A DNA stretch of 64,000 nucleotides, taken from positions 1 through 64,000 of the forward strand of contig CAVXFK010000013.1 in the NCBI GenBank assembly GCA_963761005.1. Reading direction: 5' to 3'. Under the pieces are notes generated by a model, which saw nothing but the letters and a program-made list of their open reading frames with translations, made no database searches and was not told the origin of the DNA. The stretch is from DASWJZ01 sp963761005 (GTDB lineage: Bacteria > Pseudomonadota > Alphaproteobacteria > Rhizobiales > Afifellaceae). Made by a program: the position numbers and the translations under genes. Positions within the stretch are counted from its first letter, which is position 1. Each line of letters begins with the position of its first letter. This document shows positions 33,488-42,418 of this stretch, one piece after another.

Positions 33488-34384
33488 CTACGCACGGCGC
33501 TCGCCCCTCCCCCATTCGGCATCGGCCGCGGCGATCTCCTGCCAGGTTGCGTCGACGACCTCGAGGGGAACCGGCACGAGCGACTCGTCCGGGCGGTCGT
33601 AACGTGGCGTCGCCGCGATCAGCGCCGCGCTGTAGGGATGGCGCGGCGCAGAAAAGAGGCCCGCCACGTCTGTGTCCTCGACGACAAGGCCGCCGAAGAG
33701 CACGCTCACTTTCTGGCAGATCTTGGCGACTACACCGAGGTCGTGCGTGACGAAGAGAAGCGCCGTGCCGTGGCGCGCCTGCATCTCCGCGATGAGGCGC
33801 AGGATCTGCTTCTGCACCGTGACGTCGAGCGCGGTCGTCGGCTCGTCCGCCACGATGAGCTTCGGCTCGGCCGCGAAGGCGGAGGCGATCAACACCCGCT
33901 GCCGCATGCCACCTGAAAGCTGATGCGGATAGCTGGCAAGCACCCGATCCGGGTCGTTGATGTGCACTTCCGCCAGGAGGCTGCGAGCGCGGTCGCGAGC
34001 CTCTCTCGCCGAGAGGCCGAGGATCGCAGTCAGGCGGTCGGTGATCTGACCCTCGACCCGGCGGACCGGATTGAAGGCGGTCAGCGGATCCTGCGGGATG
34101 AATGCAGAGGTTTGCGCGATGAGTCGGCGGCGCTGCCGCTCCCCCATTGCGAGAAGGTCCCGGCCGACAAGGTGGACGGACCCACCGGCGACGGCAACGG
34201 CACGCGGCAGAATATCGAAGACCGTCTTGCCGACCATCGTCTTGCCGGCGCCGCTCTCACCGACAAGACCCCTCACCTCGCCCGGCTCGACGGCGAGGCT
34301 GACGCCGCGCAAGAGGCGTTTCGCACGGTCGTGCCGCAGCACGATCGACAGGTCGCTGATTGCAAGATAGGCGCCGCCGTTCAT
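33488..34384 (-). CDS. Peptide/nickel-type ABC transporter ATP-binding protein (first ATPase)
   Basis: A 298-residue OppD/DppD-type ATPase. Start MNGGAYLAISDLSIVLRHD at 34384, overlapping the stop of the upstream permease (ATGA). Walker A GESGAGKTMVGKTVF, Q-loop in FIPQDPLTAFNPVR, signature LSGGMRQRVLIASAF, Walker B LIVADEPTTALD and H-loop FVTHDLGVVAKI. It powers import with the ATPase at 32510. Confidence 0.93.
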   Translation of the reverse strand: MNGGAYLAISDLSIVLRHDRAKRLLRGVSLAVEPGEVRGLVGESGAGKTMVGKTVFDILPRAVAVAGGSVHLVGRDLLAMGERQRRRLIAQTSAFIPQDPLTAFNPVRRVEGQITDRLTAILGLSAREARDRARSLLAEVHINDPDRVLASYPHQLSGGMRQRVLIASAFAAEPKLIVADEPTTALDVTVQKQILRLIAEMQARHGTALLFVTHDLGVVAKICQKVSVLFGGLVVEDTDVAGLFSAPRHPYSAALIAATPRYDRPDESLVPVPLEVVDATWQEIAAADAEWGRGERRA

Positions 34385-35232
34385 TGCAGCACCGGATCGA
34401 AGCGGTCTTTCAGCCCTTCGCCGAACTGCCCGAATGCGAGCACCGTCAGGAAGAGCACGGTCAACGGAAACACCAGCACCCACCAAGCGAAGTGGATGAT
34501 AGTGCGGCCCTCGGCGATCATGCCGCCCCAGGTCGGGGCATCGGTCGAGATCGAAAGGTTCACGAAGGAGAGGATTGCCTCCACGATCACAGCGATCCCC
34601 ATCTCCAGCGAGAGGAGCGCGACGATCGTCGGCAGCACGTTCGGCGTCACCTCCTTGATGAGGATCACCGCTTCCGGAAAGCCGGCGATGCGGGCGCTGT
34701 CGAGATAGTCCATGCGGCTCTGGCCGAGCGTCTCGGCGCGCACGACGCGACAGAAGCGGATCCAGTCGATCGCCACGATGGCGATGATGACCGAGCGAAG
34801 TCCGGGGCCGAGTACCGCCACGAGCAGGATCGAGAAAAGGACCGGCGGGAAAGCCATCCAGATGTCGACGATGCGCGACACGATCTGGTCGATGATCCCG
34901 CGAAAGTAGCCGGCGAGAAGCCCGAGAACCGAGCCGATGATGCAGGCTGCGGGCGCTGCGACGAAGGCGACGGTCAGCGCGATCCGGCTGCCGTAGATGA
35001 CACGCGAGAGCACGTCGCGGCCGAGGTCGTCGGTGCCGAGGAGATAGCCGGGCTCGGACCCTGCGAGCCAGGCCGGCGGAAGACGGCCACTCAGCAAATC
35101 CTGCGCCAGCGGATCGTGGGGCGCGATGAGCGGAGCGAAGAGCGCACATACAACGACCACCGCGAGCCAGGAGCCCGCTATGATCAGGCGCCACGAACGC
35201 GCGCGCCGTCGGTGGAAGATCGCCTCAGCCAT
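34381..35232 (-). CDS. Peptide/nickel-type ABC transporter permease (DppC-like)
   Basis: A 283-residue inner-membrane subunit with an N-terminal OppC_N segment (RSWRLIIAGSWLAVVVVCAL), GTDDLGRDVLSRVIYGSR, SVLGLLAGYFRGIIDQIVSR and the EAA-type loop SRMDYLDSARIAGFPEAVIL. It overlaps the upstream DppB-like gene by 8 bp. Pairs with that subunit to form the transmembrane pore. Confidence 0.92.
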   Translation of the reverse strand: MAEAIFHRRRARSWRLIIAGSWLAVVVVCALFAPLIAPHDPLAQDLLSGRLPPAWLAGSEPGYLLGTDDLGRDVLSRVIYGSRIALTVAFVAAPAACIIGSVLGLLAGYFRGIIDQIVSRIVDIWMAFPPVLFSILLVAVLGPGLRSVIIAIVAIDWIRFCRVVRAETLGQSRMDYLDSARIAGFPEAVILIKEVTPNVLPTIVALLSLEMGIAVIVEAILSFVNLSISTDAPTWGGMIAEGRTIIHFAWWVLVFPLTVLFLTVLAFGQFGEGLKDRFDPVLQ

Positions 35233-36235
35233 GGCGAAGCCGCGGGTTGAGCAGCGCGTAGAGGAGATCGACCGAGAGGTTGATCGCGACGAAGAGCACG
35301 GCGAAGAGGAGCACGATCCCCTGGATTAGCGGCAAGTCGCGGTTGATGACCGCATCGATGGCGAGGTTGCCAAGTCCCTCATAGGAGAAGATACGCTCAA
35401 CGATCACCGTCCCGCCGATGAGGAAGGTGAGTTGCACGCCGGTGAGCGTCAGCGTCGGCAAGAGCGCGTTGCGCATCGCGTCGTGGAGGATTACGCGGCT
35501 TTCGGAAAATCCCTTGGTGCGCGCCAGCATCACGTAGTCGAGACCCATGGTCTCCTTCAGCGCCGATTTCAGGAGTTGCGCGATCACCGCCGCGAGCGGC
35601 AATGCCAAAGCCAGCGCAGGCATGATCATGTGCGCCAGAAGGTCGGCCGCGATGTCGAAGCGGAGCCGAAGGACGCTTTCGACGAGATAGAACTGGCTGA
35701 CGAAGGGAAGATCGAGCGACGGCGTGACTCGCCCGGAAATGTCGAACACCGGCACCGCGACGCCGAAGGCGAGGATCAGCGCCAGGCTCCAGAGAAAGTC
35801 GGGCACCGACAGCGCGATCCCGCTCACCACGTCGACGCAGGTTTCGAGCGGCGTTTCGCGCCAGCGCGTCGCGGCGAACGCAAGCGTGATGCCGAGGACG
35901 TTGGCGATCAATAGCGCCAGGGCGCACAGCTCGAGCGTCGCCGGGAGCCGGCTCAGAACGATCGACAGCACGTTCTGGCGCAGCGAGATCGAGGTGCCGA
36001 AATCGCCGTGCAGCACGTTGCCGAGCCAGATGACGAATTGCTCGAAGATGGAGCGGTCGAGGCCATAGAGCGCGCGCAGGCGATCGATGTCGGCCTGCGA
36101 CGCGCCGGGCGGCAGCATCATGGCGATAGGATTGCCAGGCGCGACCCGGATCACGATGAAGACGATGACCGCCACGCCGAAAAGCGTGATCAGCGTGGTC
36201 AGGCCTCGGGTGAGAAGAGCCCGCAGCGCGCTCAT
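35225..36235 (-). CDS. Peptide/nickel-type ABC transporter permease (DppB-like)
   Basis: A 336-residue inner-membrane subunit: LTRGLTTLITLFGVAVIVFI at the N-terminus, RVAPGNPIAMMLPPGAS, GDFGTSISLRQNVLS, ALKETMGLDYVMLARTKGFS (EAA loop) and the final FVAINLSVDLLYALLNPRLR, all DppB hallmarks. The start at 36235 (MSALRALLTRG) is chosen because the longer frame upstream runs into a family A repeat. Confidence 0.93.
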   Translation of the reverse strand: MSALRALLTRGLTTLITLFGVAVIVFIVIRVAPGNPIAMMLPPGASQADIDRLRALYGLDRSIFEQFVIWLGNVLHGDFGTSISLRQNVLSIVLSRLPATLELCALALLIANVLGITLAFAATRWRETPLETCVDVVSGIALSVPDFLWSLALILAFGVAVPVFDISGRVTPSLDLPFVSQFYLVESVLRLRFDIAADLLAHMIMPALALALPLAAVIAQLLKSALKETMGLDYVMLARTKGFSESRVILHDAMRNALLPTLTLTGVQLTFLIGGTVIVERIFSYEGLGNLAIDAVINRDLPLIQGIVLLFAVLFVAINLSVDLLYALLNPRLRHG

Positions 36236-36256
36236 GATAATGAGGCCAACGCTCGC

Positions 36257-36437
36257 GTCATCCTCGGGCGAAGCGCAGCGGAGACCCGAGGACCCAGGGG
36301 AGGGAGATGCAATGCCGGAGGCTGCGCTCCCGGGCACCAGGCTGAGAAAGGCGAGTGCCAACTAAGGGTGTGGCGGCACTCCTGTCCCTTCCTAGCTCCC
36401 GGGTCCTCGGCTCTCGCTTCGCTCGGCCGAGGATGAC
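36257..36437. repeat. Family A palindromic repeat with expanded centre
   Basis: Left half CGTCATCCTCGGGCGAAGCG ... GACCCAGGGG and right half TCCCGGGTCCTCGGCTCTCG ... CCGAGGATGACG, but with a centre of about 80 bp instead of the usual 20-30. Located between the solute-binding protein and the first permease gene of the same operon. Confidence 0.65.
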
Positions 36438-36467
36438 GACGCAACGGCAGGCACTCCGGGCGGCGAT

Positions 36468-38003
36468 TCAGCCCGCCGGTTTCATCAGGTAGGGAAGCAC
36501 GGCGCCGGAGACGTGCGGCGTGATCTGGACCTTGTCGGAATAGACGATCGGCTGCACGTATTGCAGGAGCGGGATCACCTCGCCCTCCTCCGCGATGTGC
36601 CGGTCCACCGCCTTGTAGCCGGCGATACGCTTCGCCTCGTCCGGCTCGCCCCAGAGCGGGCCGATCATGTCGATCATGTCCTGGCCGTCCCACACCGAGT
36701 GCGGCGAAGGGCCGAACATTGCGAAGCCGGTCGAGGTCGACGGATCGCCGATCGAGTTGCCCCAATTGTAGAAGGCGGCAGGCGCAAGCTTGTCGGCTGC
36801 CCTGAGCTCGTAGTGCTTGGCGATCTCGTAGACTTCGATCTCCGCGTCGATCCCAACCTTCCGCCACATCCCGACGATCGCCTGGATCATCTCGTAGTCC
36901 TTCGGCTTGAAGCCGCGCGTGGTCTGGATTTTGAACTTCACCGGGTTGTCGACGGAGTAGCCGCTCGCCTTCAGAAGCTCGACCGACTTCTTCGGGTCGT
37001 AAGGAACCTTGATCGTCGGATCGAAGGCCTCGTACTGCGGTGCCTCGAGCGTATCGATCTTGATGCCGTAGCCGTTCAGCAGCTTGTCGATCAGGAGCTG
37101 CTTGTCGATGGCATAGATCGCCGCCAGCCGGACGTTCTTGTCGGTCATCGGCGGGACGTCGTTGATGAAGATCATGCCGATGTCGGAGACCGGCGTCGTC
37201 ACGCCCTTCAGGCCCGGCTTCGCCTTCAACCGGTCGTACTCGTCATAGGGGATGTCGAACACCACCTGGCTCTTGCCGGAATCGATTTCGGCGACGCGGC
37301 TCGTTGCGTCGGGCACGAACTTGATGATGACGTTCTTGTAGGCCGCCGGCCCGCCCCAGTAGGCCTCGTGCGCGGCGAGCTTGAGGAAGGCGTTCTGCTC
37401 GAACTGCACGACCTTGTAGGCCCCCGATCCTATCGGCGCCTTCTCGAAGCCCTCCGGCCCGACCTTCTCGTAATAGGCCTTCGGCAGCACATAGCCGGTG
37501 AGGAAGCCCATCCATTTGAAGATCGTCGGCTCGAACGACTTGACGTCGGCCGTCACCGTGTTGCCGTCGATGGAGAAGTTCCCGATCTTGCCCCAGACGA
37601 ACTGGATGGGGTTGCCGGTCTTCTCGTCGCCGGCACGCTCGAGCGACCAGGCAACATCTTCCGGCGTCACGGGTGAGCCGTCGTGCCAAGTGGCGCCCTC
37701 GCGCACCTTCATCACGATCTTCGAGCGGTCGTCGTTCCAGCCCCATTCGGTCAGGAGACCGGGGACGAGTTTCAGGTCCGGGGCCTGCGCGATGTACTGG
37801 TCGAAGATCGACTGATAGATGCCCTGGATGGTCGGGTTGACCGCCGAAGGCCCGACCGTCGGATCGAACGAGGGAAGGTTGACGTTGTAGGCGATCGTAA
37901 GCTCGTCGCCCTCGGCGAAGGCGCGGAACGGTACGCCGCCAGCGGTGAGGAGTGCGGCGCCCGCGGCGCCATGCTTCATCAGATCCCGTCTCGTGAGCAG
38001 CAT
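36468..38003 (-). CDS. ABC transporter substrate-binding protein, family 5 (peptide/opine/nickel type)
   Basis: A 511-residue periplasmic binding protein (SBP_bac_5). The N-terminus MLLTRRDLMKHGAAGAALLT has a twin-arginine motif, so it is probably exported folded by Tat. Family landmarks: LTIAYNVNLPSFDPTVG, LVPGLLTEWGWNDDRSKIVM, VREGATWHDGSPVTPEDVAW, and YDPKKSVELLKASGY. Start 38003 has a GGAGAGGGG ribosome-binding site. It heads the importer operon and has an operator-like CAAGCTT site 78 bp upstream. Family 5 ligands range widely, so an aromatic or conjugate ligand is possible. Confidence 0.9.
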   Translation of the reverse strand: MLLTRRDLMKHGAAGAALLTAGGVPFRAFAEGDELTIAYNVNLPSFDPTVGPSAVNPTIQGIYQSIFDQYIAQAPDLKLVPGLLTEWGWNDDRSKIVMKVREGATWHDGSPVTPEDVAWSLERAGDEKTGNPIQFVWGKIGNFSIDGNTVTADVKSFEPTIFKWMGFLTGYVLPKAYYEKVGPEGFEKAPIGSGAYKVVQFEQNAFLKLAAHEAYWGGPAAYKNVIIKFVPDATSRVAEIDSGKSQVVFDIPYDEYDRLKAKPGLKGVTTPVSDIGMIFINDVPPMTDKNVRLAAIYAIDKQLLIDKLLNGYGIKIDTLEAPQYEAFDPTIKVPYDPKKSVELLKASGYSVDNPVKFKIQTTRGFKPKDYEMIQAIVGMWRKVGIDAEIEVYEIAKHYELRAADKLAPAAFYNWGNSIGDPSTSTGFAMFGPSPHSVWDGQDMIDMIGPLWGEPDEAKRIAGYKAVDRHIAEEGEVIPLLQYVQPIVYSDKVQITPHVSGAVLPYLMKPAG

Positions 38004-38080
38004 TCCCCTCTCCCTCATTACGCGGCTTGCGCCGACATGCACCCGGTCACCGGCCGTCCCAGAAGTGGCGGAGCGATGAT

Positions 38081-38097
38081 ATTTCAAGCTTAGAGAT
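38081..38097. promoter_or_regulatory. Palindromic operator site 3
   Basis: ATTTCAAGCTTAGAGAT, an imperfect version of the ATTTCAAGCTTGAAAT palindrome, preceded by GAT as in the sites near 39951 and 47111. It lies upstream of the peptide-type importer operon. Confidence 0.6.
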
Positions 38098-38146
38098 TTG
38101 CAGGATCGCGGGTCAAGCAGATCGCTTGGCCGATCGAAGCACTCTG

Positions 38147-38231
38147 TCACCTTCGCTCGACCCGAGGGCCCAGAGATACCGCCGCAGGGAGCTAGATCCT
38201 CAGGTCTCGCCATGCTCGCCCGAGGATGACA
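38147..38231. repeat. Family A palindromic repeat (shortened)
   Basis: GTCACCTTCGCTCGACCCGAGG ends the left half in short form; the right half closes GCTCGCCCGAGGATGACA. Left arm degenerate. Located between operator site 3 and the end of the FAD oxidoreductase gene. Confidence 0.6.
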
Positions 38232-38248
38232 ACGCGCAGGGCGCGTGC

Positions 38249-39817
38249 TCAGCGCGCCAAAATCTTCGCCAGCATGTAGCCTGAACCAGCGCCCGTTCCC
38301 GCGCCCGGCCAAGACGATGCGCCGATGACGTAAAGATCGCGGACCGGCGTCCGCCAGCGCGCCCAGCCCGGAACCGGGCGGAAGAGAAAGTTCTGCGAGA
38401 GGTGGTGGCTGCCGGCGAGACTATCGCCGCCGACGAGGTTCGGATTGCGGTGTTCGAGGTCGGCCGGGGACTCGACGTGGCGTGCCAGGATATTGGCCCG
38501 CGTGCCCGGCGCGTAGCGCTCGATGATGTCGACGACGCGGTCGGCATAGGCGTCCTTCGCGCTCTCCCAGTCGCGCGCCGCAATCGCGCCGGCCGCGTCG
38601 CCGCGTATCTCGGCGGGAAGCACGCGCACTTGCACCCAGAGGATGTGCCTGCCCTGCGGCGCGCGCTTCGGGTCGATCGCCGTCGGCTGCCCGACGACGA
38701 GAACCGGTTCAGCCGGAAGCAGCCCTGCCATCGCATCCGAATAGGCGCGCGACATCATTGCGAGGTCGGGCGCGAGATGCACGTAGGCGAAGCGCTTGAG
38801 CTCTTCGCCTGCCGTCCAGTCCGGCAGTTCCGACATCGCGAGGTGCAACATCATCGTGCCCGGGCCGTAGCGGAACTTCTTCGCGCCGCCGTCGTAGTGC
38901 GTGTCGCCGCTGCCACCGGGAAGGAGGCGGTCGACGAGCGCGGTCGGTGTCACGCCCGCGACGACGGCACGCTTTGCGGTGACGCTTTCGCCGTCGGCGA
39001 GGCGGATGCCGACCGCGCGCCCATCCTTCCGCACCACCTCTGCGACGTCGGCGTTGAACCGGACCGACCCGCCGAGTTCAGAGAGCCGCGCCAGCATCGC
39101 CTTTATCATCGTGTCGGCGCCGCCCGCGCCGATCACCATGCCGAAACTCTGGTTGGCCATGCTTTCGAGGTAGGGGAAAAGCGCGCCGCCGGCGATGTCG
39201 GGCGGGAAATCGAGGTGCATGCCCCAAGCGGCCATCGTCGCGCGGACCTCAGGCGAGACGAAATTCCTTTCGAGAAACTCGCGCGGCGAGGAGAGGATCA
39301 GCCGGGTCGTCTCCATCAGCCAGCCAATCCCCTTGGTGCGCCAAATCTTGAAAACAGTCGGCGCCAATACCCGCGCCGTCATCGGCGAGCCGAGGAGAGC
39401 AAAGATGTGCGGGGCATCGGCACCGAACTTCTCCAGCATCGCCCGCCAGGTCGTTGCATCCGCATGCGAAAATGCCTCGATGCGGGCGAGTGTCGTCGGA
39501 AGGTCTTTGGAGACGCCGAACCAGCGCCCGTCGCGCATCGGCGACGCGAAGCAATGCTCGGCCGCCGCGAAGGCGAGCCCGTGCGCGCGAAGCCCCTCGC
39601 CATGTTCGGCAAGAAAGGGCGAGCCGGCGAAGAGGCTCAGATTCATCGCGTAAAGATCATGGCGGAAACCCGGAAGCGTCACCTCCGCGGTACGGACGGC
39701 TCCGCCCGCAACGTCGCTTCTCTCGAAGACACCGACGCTCCAGCCACGGCTTGCCAGGTGGATCCCGGCAGCGAGCCCGTTGTGGCCTGCGCCGACGATG
39801 ACGGCATCGAACTCCAT
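38249..39817 (-). CDS. FAD-dependent oxidoreductase, phytoene-desaturase-like (paralogue 1)
   Basis: A 522-residue flavoprotein with the N-terminal dinucleotide fold VIVGAGHNGLAAGIHLASRG and FERSDVAGGAVRT, a middle substrate domain, and the C-terminal FAD tail VIGASSWPGAGTGAGSG. The family includes carotenoid desaturases, amine oxidases and related dehydrogenases; the family assignment does not give a substrate. It is divergent from the isatin-hydrolase-like gene, and a second member of the same family lies at 40841. The 5' leader between operator region and start holds a family A repeat. Confidence 0.87.
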   Translation of the reverse strand: MEFDAVIVGAGHNGLAAGIHLASRGWSVGVFERSDVAGGAVRTAEVTLPGFRHDLYAMNLSLFAGSPFLAEHGEGLRAHGLAFAAAEHCFASPMRDGRWFGVSKDLPTTLARIEAFSHADATTWRAMLEKFGADAPHIFALLGSPMTARVLAPTVFKIWRTKGIGWLMETTRLILSSPREFLERNFVSPEVRATMAAWGMHLDFPPDIAGGALFPYLESMANQSFGMVIGAGGADTMIKAMLARLSELGGSVRFNADVAEVVRKDGRAVGIRLADGESVTAKRAVVAGVTPTALVDRLLPGGSGDTHYDGGAKKFRYGPGTMMLHLAMSELPDWTAGEELKRFAYVHLAPDLAMMSRAYSDAMAGLLPAEPVLVVGQPTAIDPKRAPQGRHILWVQVRVLPAEIRGDAAGAIAARDWESAKDAYADRVVDIIERYAPGTRANILARHVESPADLEHRNPNLVGGDSLAGSHHLSQNFLFRPVPGWARWRTPVRDLYVIGASSWPGAGTGAGSGYMLAKILAR

Positions 39818-39832
39818 ATCGCCCCCTCATCC

Positions 39833-39935
39833 GTCACCCTCGGGCGAGCACAGCGAGACCCGAGGGGCCCAGAGCCGCGCCCGGTAATCGGCCACCCTGG
39901 GTCCTCGGATCGCGCTATGCGCGTCCGAGGATGAC
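39833..39935. repeat. Family A palindromic repeat in the leader of the FAD oxidoreductase
   Basis: GTCACCCTCGGGCGAGCAC ... GCGTCCGAGGATGAC, starting 16 bp upstream of the start codon at 39817, so the hairpin would be part of the 5' untranslated region and could hide the ribosome-binding site. Confidence 0.7.
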
Positions 39936-39942
39936 GGCGATG

Positions 39943-39988
39943 TTCGCAAGATATTTCAAACCTCGATACTTGCGAATGCATAATTCGC
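39943..39988. promoter_or_regulatory. Nested inverted repeats in a divergent promoter (operator site 4)
   Basis: TTCGCAAG (39943-39950) pairs with CTTGCGAA (39969-39976) around ATATTTCAAACCTCGATA, which keeps the GATATTTCAA half of the other operators. A second repeat, GCGAAT (39972-39977)/ATTCGC (39983-39988), follows. It serves the divergent FAD oxidoreductase and isatin-hydrolase-like operons. Confidence 0.55.
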
Positions 39989-40044
39989 GAGTAGTGTCCG
40001 CGAATGGCTTGGGCGGGGGTGTCCCCGCGCGCGGGAGGAATGAC

Positions 40045-40833
40045 ATGGCGGCCAAGGACACGCTGGGCGAACTCGCAAAACTGCTTCTTTCTGGAAGCGT
40101 CGAAGTCGTGGATCTCGCGGTCCCGCTCGGCGAGAAGACACCGCTCATCAAGCTGCCGCCGCCGTTCAAGAACACGCCGCCGGTCAAGGTCCATGCGATA
40201 TCGAACTACGATGCCGACGGGCCCTACTGGTCGTGGAACTGGCTAGAGCTCGGCGAGCATTCCGGCACGCACTTCGACGCGCCGCATCATTGGATCACCG
40301 GCAAGGATTTCCCCGACGGCGCGACAGACACGCTGCCGGTGCAGAAGCTCGTGGCACCGGTCAACGTCATCGACTGCAGCAAAGAGACCGCAGCAGACGA
40401 GGACTTTCTGCTCACAGCCGACGGCGTGAAGGCCTGGGAGAAACAGCACGGCACGATCAACAAGGGCGAATGGGTCGTGATGCGCACCGGCTGGTTCCCG
40501 CGCAACCGCAGCGAGGCGGAGTTCCTGAACGTCAGGGACAACATGCCCCATTCGCCCGGCCCGACGGTCGATTGCATGGAGTACATCATCGGCAAGGGGA
40601 TCGTCGGCTGGGGAACCGAGACTGTCGGCACCGACGCCGGCAAGGCCGGGACCTTCGACCCGCCCTACCCGGCACACAACCTCCTCCACAAGAACGACCG
40701 CTTTGGCCTCGCAAGCCTCGCGAACCTCGACAAGCTGCCGCCGAAGGGCGCGATCCTGATCGCGGCGCCGCTGAAGTTCGTCAACGGCACCGGAAGCCCG
40801 ATCCGCGCGCTGGCGCTGGTGCCGAAACACTAG
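40045..40833 (+). CDS. Cyclase-family metallohydrolase (isatin hydrolase / kynurenine formamidase-like)
   Basis: A 262-residue cyclase-family (KynB/isatin hydrolase fold) protein with the metal-binding signature H72-x-G-T-H76-x-D78-x-P-x-H82 in GEHSGTHFDAPHHW. The preceding YDADGPYWSWNWLELGEH resembles isatin hydrolases, which open isatin to isatinate (2-aminophenylglyoxylate) using Mn2+; kynurenine formamidase is the main alternative and the two cannot be told apart by eye. Start at 40045 has GGGAGGAA 5 bp upstream. First gene of an operon with the FAD oxidoreductase and MarR that follow. Confidence 0.85.
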   Translation: MAAKDTLGELAKLLLSGSVEVVDLAVPLGEKTPLIKLPPPFKNTPPVKVHAISNYDADGPYWSWNWLELGEHSGTHFDAPHHWITGKDFPDGATDTLPVQKLVAPVNVIDCSKETAADEDFLLTADGVKAWEKQHGTINKGEWVVMRTGWFPRNRSEAEFLNVRDNMPHSPGPTVDCMEYIIGKGIVGWGTETVGTDAGKAGTFDPPYPAHNLLHKNDRFGLASLANLDKLPPKGAILIAAPLKFVNGTGSPIRALALVPKH

Positions 40834-40840
40834 GAGGCCG

Positions 40841-42418
40841 ATGGCCACCGCCGACTACATCATCGTCGGAAGCGGGATCAACGGGCTCACCTGCGCCGCG
40901 TTGCTCGGAAAGAAGGGCCGCCGCGTTCTCGTGCTGGAGCGTGAGAGCGTTGCCGGCGGCTGCATGCGTACCGAAGCCGCCACGGCGCCGGGCTATCTGC
41001 ACGACGTGATGGCGACGACTTTCGTCCTCTTCATCACCTCTCCCGCCTTCACCAAGCTGGGTGCTGACCTTGCGAAGCACGGGCTCGACTTCGCGCATAT
41101 CGCGCAGCCGACCGGCGCGCTTCTCCCCGACGGGCGAAGCCTCGTCCTTTCGATGGACCGCACGACGAATGTCGCGCGCTTCAATACGCTCGCGGCCGGT
41201 GACGGCGATCGCTACCGCGCCGACGTCGAAACCGTGGAGCGCGACGCGGCGCTCGTCTTCGGGCTTCTCGGCGGAGCGCTGTGGACACGCGCCACCGCAA
41301 AACTTCTTCTCCGCGAAGCCTGGAAGCGCGGTCCGCGCGGCCTTGCGGCGCGGCTTGGCGAAGGGCTGCGTTCCGGCCGCGCCTGGCTCGAAACACGCTA
41401 TGAATCCGATCTCGTCCGTGCGCTTTTTGCTCCTTGGGTCTTGCACGCCGGCCTCGGGCCTGAAAATGCCTTCTCCGGTGAGATAGCCCGGGTCATCGCC
41501 TTCGCGCTTGAAGCGGCAGGCGCACCGATCGTGAAGGGCGGCGCAACGAATGCCGTCACCGCCTTCAAAGCCCTGATCGAGGCGCAGGGCGGCGAGGTGC
41601 GGACCGGCGCCGACGTTGCCGAGATCGTCCTTTCCGACGGCGAGGCGAGCGGCGTGCGCGTCGCGAGCGGCGAGACGCTCACCGCCGAGCGCGGCGTGAT
41701 CTGTTCGGTGACGCCGACACAGCTCTACGAGCGGCTGTTGCCGCAGTCGGCGGGCGGCTCCGGCGATCGCGAACGTGCGCGGAGCTATCGCTACGGCAAG
41801 GGCGACATGCAAATCCACTACGCGCTCAAGACGCCGCTGCGCTGGAAGACGCCGGAGCTCGGCAGCGTTGCGCTGCTGCACATCACGCCCGGGCTCGACG
41901 GTGTGTCGAAGGCCGTCAACGAATGCGAGCGGGGCCAGCTTCCCGAGACGCCGACGATCTGTGTCGGCCAGCCGCACGCGCTCGATCCTTCGCGCTGCCC
42001 GGAGGGCGCCGGGATACTTTGGATACAGCTCCCCGAGGCGCCGCGGACGATCAAAGGCGACGCCGCGGGCAAGATCGCCGTCGGCGGCGACGGCGCTTGG
42101 AGCGAAGCGGTCAGGGAAGCTTACGCGGATCGCGTCGAGGCATTGCTCGGGCAGCACATCGAAGGCTTCCGCGAGAATATTGTGGCGCGGCGCGCCTATT
42201 CCCCCGCTGACCTTGAGGCGATGAACATCAACCTTGTCGGCGGCGATCCCTATGGCGGCGCCTCGACGATCGACCAGGCCTTCATCTGGCGGCCGTTCTC
42301 GAATTCCGTAAATCACCGGACGTCGATTCCGGGGCTCTACCAGATCGGCGCTTCCACCCATCCGGGGGCGGGACTTTCCGGCGGCTCCGGCTTCGCGCTG
42401 GCGGAGCATCTTCGATGA
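40841..42418 (+). CDS. FAD-dependent oxidoreductase, phytoene-desaturase-like (paralogue 2)
   Basis: A 525-residue flavoprotein with ADYIIVGSGINGLTCAALLG and VLERESVAGGCMRT at the N-terminus and the C-terminal FAD tail IGASTHPGAGLSGGSGFALA. The whole length parallels paralogue 1 at 38249 (e.g. VGQPHALDPSRCPEG against VGQPTAIDPKRAPQG; YSPADLEAMNINLVGGD against ESPADLEHRNPNLVGGD). It starts 8 bp after the isatin-hydrolase-like gene and overlaps the MarR start by 4 bp. Substrate unknown; the two may act on successive or alternative intermediates, or as a pair. Confidence 0.87.
   Translation: MATADYIIVGSGINGLTCAALLGKKGRRVLVLERESVAGGCMRTEAATAPGYLHDVMATTFVLFITSPAFTKLGADLAKHGLDFAHIAQPTGALLPDGRSLVLSMDRTTNVARFNTLAAGDGDRYRADVETVERDAALVFGLLGGALWTRATAKLLLREAWKRGPRGLAARLGEGLRSGRAWLETRYESDLVRALFAPWVLHAGLGPENAFSGEIARVIAFALEAAGAPIVKGGATNAVTAFKALIEAQGGEVRTGADVAEIVLSDGEASGVRVASGETLTAERGVICSVTPTQLYERLLPQSAGGSGDRERARSYRYGKGDMQIHYALKTPLRWKTPELGSVALLHITPGLDGVSKAVNECERGQLPETPTICVGQPHALDPSRCPEGAGILWIQLPEAPRTIKGDAAGKIAVGGDGAWSEAVREAYADRVEALLGQHIEGFRENIVARRAYSPADLEAMNINLVGGDPYGGASTIDQAFIWRPFSNSVNHRTSIPGLYQIGASTHPGAGLSGGSGFALAEHLR

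Noticed and set aside
34360..35250. A 296-codon plus-strand frame opposite the DppC-like permease
   Set aside because: His/Asp/Arg-rich shadow translation; the permease on the other strand has full family motifs and operon overlaps.
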